Shown here piece after piece: positions 60,818-64,000 of a stretch of DNA of 64,000 bases; within the stretch, counting starts at the first letter, position 1, and each line of letters opens with the position of its first letter. The DNA is from Ficedula albicollis (lineage: Eukaryota; Chordata; Aves; Passeriformes; Muscicapidae): contig NC_021683.1 of NCBI RefSeq assembly GCF_000247815.1, positions 8,192,148-8,256,147 on the forward strand. Reading direction: 5' to 3'. Below the pieces are notes generated by a model, which did no database searches, was not told the origin of the DNA, and saw only the letters and a program-made list of their open reading frames with translations. The translations under genes were made by a program, and so were the position numbers.

Positions 60818-61075
60818 TTAGGTGGACTCCCACCGACCTGAACAGAGGGAACAGGTGCCACGGTGTGGGACAGGGCCCCCGTGTGTGGCACCTGCGTTCC
60901 CCAGGGTCGGGCCCCCCACCCTGATTCCCAACTCACAGGGCACCCCGTAGAGCATCCGCATGACCTTGAGGCAGTTGTCCAGCAGAGCCTTGGGGCGCAC
61001 GGCTTTGCTCCGGCTCTCAGCGCCCGCGCTGTGGATCAGCTTCACCACATCGGCCACCACTGTCTCCACATCTGT
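60818..61075 (-). CDS. IL34: IL34, interleukin-34, last two coding exons
   Basis: On the - strand, exon 61075-60937 (139 nt, phase 0 start) follows acceptor TGTCCCTGCAG and ends at donor GTGAGT. The final coding piece 60837-60818 (20 nt) follows acceptor CCCTCTGTTCAG. The encoded segment begins TDVETVVADVV, contains AVRPKALLDNC and continues KVMRMLYGVP; human IL-34 has LVRPKALLDNC at the matching place. The chain then ends with CRWEST. IL-34 is a secreted dimeric helical cytokine that binds CSF1R to support macrophages, microglia and Langerhans cells. The signal peptide and first helices must lie beyond 64000, because none of 61076-64000 looks like IL34. The tail is much shorter than the human one. 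The family call is strong; the last 20-nt exon is inferred from phase and splice signals only. Confidence 0.82.
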   Translation of the reverse strand, partial: TDVETVVADVVKLIHSAGAESRSKAVRPKALLDNCLKVMRMLYGVPCELGIRVGGPTLGNAGATHGGPVPHRGTCSLCSGRWEST

Positions 61076-61133
61076 CTGCAGGGACAGACACCGCGATGTC
61101 ACCAAGGTCCCCCAAAGGACAGCAGGGTGCAGC

Positions 61134-61138
61134 AAAAA
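61134..61138 (-). terminator. Pol III terminator of tRNA-Gly copy 1
   Basis: TTTTT on the - strand, 11 bases past the tRNA 3' end. Confidence 0.8.
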
Positions 61139-61149
61139 GATGCAGCTGT

Positions 61150-61220
61150 TGCATTGGCCGGGAATCGAACCCGGGCCTCCCGCGTGGCAGGCGAGAATTC
61201 TACCACTGAACCACCAATGC
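61150..61220 (-). tRNA. tRNA-Gly (anticodon GCC), copy 1
   Basis: 71-nt gene on the - strand. The acceptor stem GCATTGG pairs with CCAATGC, with discriminator A. The anticodon loop is CTGCCAC (GCC). The A box is TGGTTCAGTGG and the B box GGTTCGATTCC, and no intron is present. A Pol III terminator follows (five T, + coordinates 61134-61138). The 161 bases 61150-61310 are repeated at 61968-62128 across the G run, so copies 1 and 2 may be one locus. Confidence 0.96.
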
Positions 61221-61308
61221 CAGATGTGCACAGCATTCCAGCCCTCCCCCACACAATTCCAATCCCAGCGGGCTGCGAGCAGCAGGGACAGGCCCTGCCA
61301 GCTTTGAG

Positions 61309-62038
<730 letters not shown>

Positions 62039-62705
62039 CAGATGTGCACAGCATTCCAGCCCTCCCCCACACAATTCCAATCCCAGCGGGCTGCGAGCAG
62101 CAGGGACAGGCCCTGCCAGCTTTGAGCGCCCTCACACAGCACCCCAACACAGCTCTCATACTGCACCTCAGCCCGTGGGAACACCTCTTCCCACTGCCTC
62201 CCCTACAGCAGGGACGAGTTGGCAGCAGCCTTCAGAGTTAACCCTCTGCTGAGACAGCCCAGCAAGGCTCGCTCTCTCCCATGGAGGAGCTGCAGGACCT
62301 GTCCCACGGCACAGGACAGCCCAGCCACATTTCGGGTTCACAGTGGTGACCCAGCCGTGACAGGCCACTCACATCCAGCACCCAAACACGGCCACTCTTG
62401 GATGTGGCAGCATCCCTCAGACCCATGCAGGCCTGACTGCCCTGGGCCTCACTGCCACCAAGCCTAAACCCTTGTCAGTGGCACCAAAACAGAAACCTTC
62501 ACTGTCAGTGATCCACGGACAGTTATTGCCCATAAGGCAGGGTCCCTCTCTGCCACCAAGTCCCCCGGGGGTCACCAAGGTGCCCTGGCTCTGTTCTACT
62601 GACAATGACACTCACATGCACACAGGGGGTGTCGTGCCGGAGAGGTGAGTAATTCCTCCAGGCACGCAGAGCAATCCCCGTGGTCCCTCCAGAGACACCG
62701 AGTGC

Positions 62706-62711
62706 AAAAAA
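62706..62711 (-). terminator. Pol III terminator of tRNA-Gly copy 3
   Basis: Six T on the - strand, 10 bases past the tRNA 3' end. Confidence 0.8.
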
Positions 62712-62721
62712 GTACAAGTGC

Positions 62722-62792
62722 TGCATTGGCCGGGAATCGAACCCGGGCCTCCCGCGTGGCAGGCGAGAATTCTACCACTGAACCACCAATGC
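62722..62792 (-). tRNA. tRNA-Gly (GCC), copy 3
   Basis: Same 71-nt gene with intact boxes and anticodon. Its flanks differ from copies 1, 2 and 4, so it is a truly separate gene. Terminator TTTTTT on the - strand at + coordinates 62706-62711. Confidence 0.97.
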
Positions 62793-63313
62793 CAGATGTG
62801 CAGGTTACTCCAGCCCTCCCCCACACGGCCCCACTGTCCCAAATTCAGCAGAGTGAATGCAATGTGGGGAGACAGTGCTGGCTGTGAGCACATCACACAC
62901 ACAGACACAGATGCACATACACGCACAAACACACACAAAGGGGACCCCAACACACAGCGCTGATACCGCGGCTCCAGCTCATGGAAGCACCTCTTCTGCT
63001 GCTTCACATCACCTTCAGCAAGGAGGGGCTGGCAGCAGCCTTTAGAGTTAACCCTCTGCTGAGAACCAAGCAAAACTCCCTCTCTCCTCAGAGGGGCTGC
63101 AGAACCTGTCCCGTGGCACAGGACAACTAGCCACACTTCAGGTTCACACTGGTGACCCAGCCATGAAAGGCCACCTACATCCAGCACCCAAACACCTCTG
63201 CCTTGGGGTGCAGCAGCACCTCCCAGCCACAAGCAATCCATGGCTGGATGAGCCCAAGTCAGATGGAGGGGCAGAGGGCTGCAGAGTTGAAAGGCAGGAC
63301 ACCAGGCTGCACT

Positions 63314-63380
63314 GACGAGGAACAAAACCCTGGCTTTTGAGGGGGGAGCACAGTAAATGTCCCACTGAACCACATATGCA
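63314..63380 (-). pseudogene. Decayed tRNA-Gly copy in the array
   Basis: The segment CACTGAACCACATATGC followed by AGATGTG aligns with CACTGAACCACCAATGC and AGATGTG of the intact genes. The B-box side is reduced to AACAAAACCCTGGC. The anticodon arm is destroyed (TTTTGAGGGGGGAGC on the + strand). It lies at the expected place within a repeat unit. Confidence 0.75.
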
Positions 63381-63772
63381 GATGTGGAACTACCCACAGC
63401 TGCCATCCGCCTTCATGGCCTGGGTACCCCTGGCAGAACCAGCACCTCCCATTGCTCCTAAGCCTCCACTGCCACGGACATAGCACCCCTTGCTGCCATT
63501 GAGCCAGTGTCTCTCCCTGCCACCCAGCCGAGCCAAACCATCTCCTCTTAGTGCTCCCTGGTGCCACCAAGCCAAGGACACTCAGTGCAGACAGAGCTGC
63601 TGCTGCTGCTGCTGCCACCATCGGGTCCTGAGCACCCGCACAAACTACAGAGTCGGCCCGAGGGGAGATGCAGAGGGGGCAACTCTACAGAGATGCCCAA
63701 GGGCGCACCCACGGGAGCATCTCTGCGCTATTCCATGGGCACCCTGGCAGCTGCCAAAGGACAGCAGGGTGC

Positions 63773-63777
63773 AAAAA
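63773..63777 (-). terminator. Pol III terminator of tRNA-Gly copy 4
   Basis: Five T on the - strand, 11 bases past the tRNA 3' end. Confidence 0.8.
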
Positions 63778-63788
63778 GATGCAGCTGT

Positions 63789-63859
63789 TGCATTGGCCGG
63801 GAATCGAACCCGGGCCTCCCGCGTGGCAGGCGAGAATTCTACCACTGAACCACCAATGC
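63789..63859 (-). tRNA. tRNA-Gly (GCC), copy 4
   Basis: Identical 71-nt gene. Both flanks closely match copy 1 (AAAGGACAGCAGGGTGCA on one side) and copy 2 (CCCTCACACAGCACCCC on the other), showing the whole unit was duplicated. One difference is TTTGAGCA against TTTGAGCG. Terminator at + coordinates 63773-63777. Confidence 0.97.
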
Positions 63860-64000
63860 CAGATGTGCACAGCATTCCAGCCCTCCCCCACACAATTCCA
63901 ATCCCAGCGGGCTGCGAGCAGCAGGGACAGGCCCTGCCAGCTTTGAGCACCCTCACACAGCACCCCAACACAGCTCTCATACTGCACCTCAGCCCGTGGG

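Overview
The window reads as nuclear DNA from a bird. Four multi-exon protein genes have GT-AG introns, the interspersed repeats I recognise are 3' ends of CR1 LINEs (the usual avian element), and the gene order VAC14 - MTSS2 - IL34 matches the vertebrate block I know from human 16q22. The species cannot be named from sequence alone. Nothing here is bacterial or viral.

Layout. From 1 to about 41.1 kb is the 3' part of VAC14 (+ strand): seven distinct coding exons, roughly the last 324 residues, between long introns holding CR1 fragments. The exon at 35964-36043 sits in a 988-bp block present twice in tandem. From about 42.4 to 56.3 kb is the whole coding region of MTSS2 (+ strand; also MTSS1L/ABBA): 15 coding exons including a 9-nt microexon, with an I-BAR domain at the N-terminus and a WH2 motif at the C-terminus. 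At 56.6-59.1 kb, only 0.37 kb past the MTSS2 poly(A) signal, is a compact six-exon short-chain dehydrogenase/reductase gene (+ strand, 253 aa). At 60.4-61.1 kb, on the - strand, are the last two coding exons of IL34. From 61.1 kb to the end is a tandem array of tRNA-Gly(GCC) genes on the - strand: four intact copies and one decayed copy. It lies upstream of the IL34 terminal exons, so probably inside an IL34 intron.

Three uninterrupted runs of G (345, 672 and 658 nt) are almost certainly assembly artefacts. Two are flanked on both sides by the same unique sequence (30 bp and 161 bp), as expected when a contig with a false poly-G tail is butted against an overlapping contig. The third removes the MTSS2 5'UTR. 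The tRNA copies on either side of the third run may therefore be one gene.

The genes do not form one pathway. VAC14 scaffolds the PIKfyve-FIG4 lipid kinase/phosphatase complex on endolysosomes. MTSS2 couples membrane curvature to actin. The SDR is probably an NAD(P)-dependent carbonyl reductase. IL-34 is the second ligand of CSF1R. I found no convincing new multi-gene system. The points most worth checking are the duplicated VAC14 exon, the tRNA array in IL34, and the short IL34 C-terminus.
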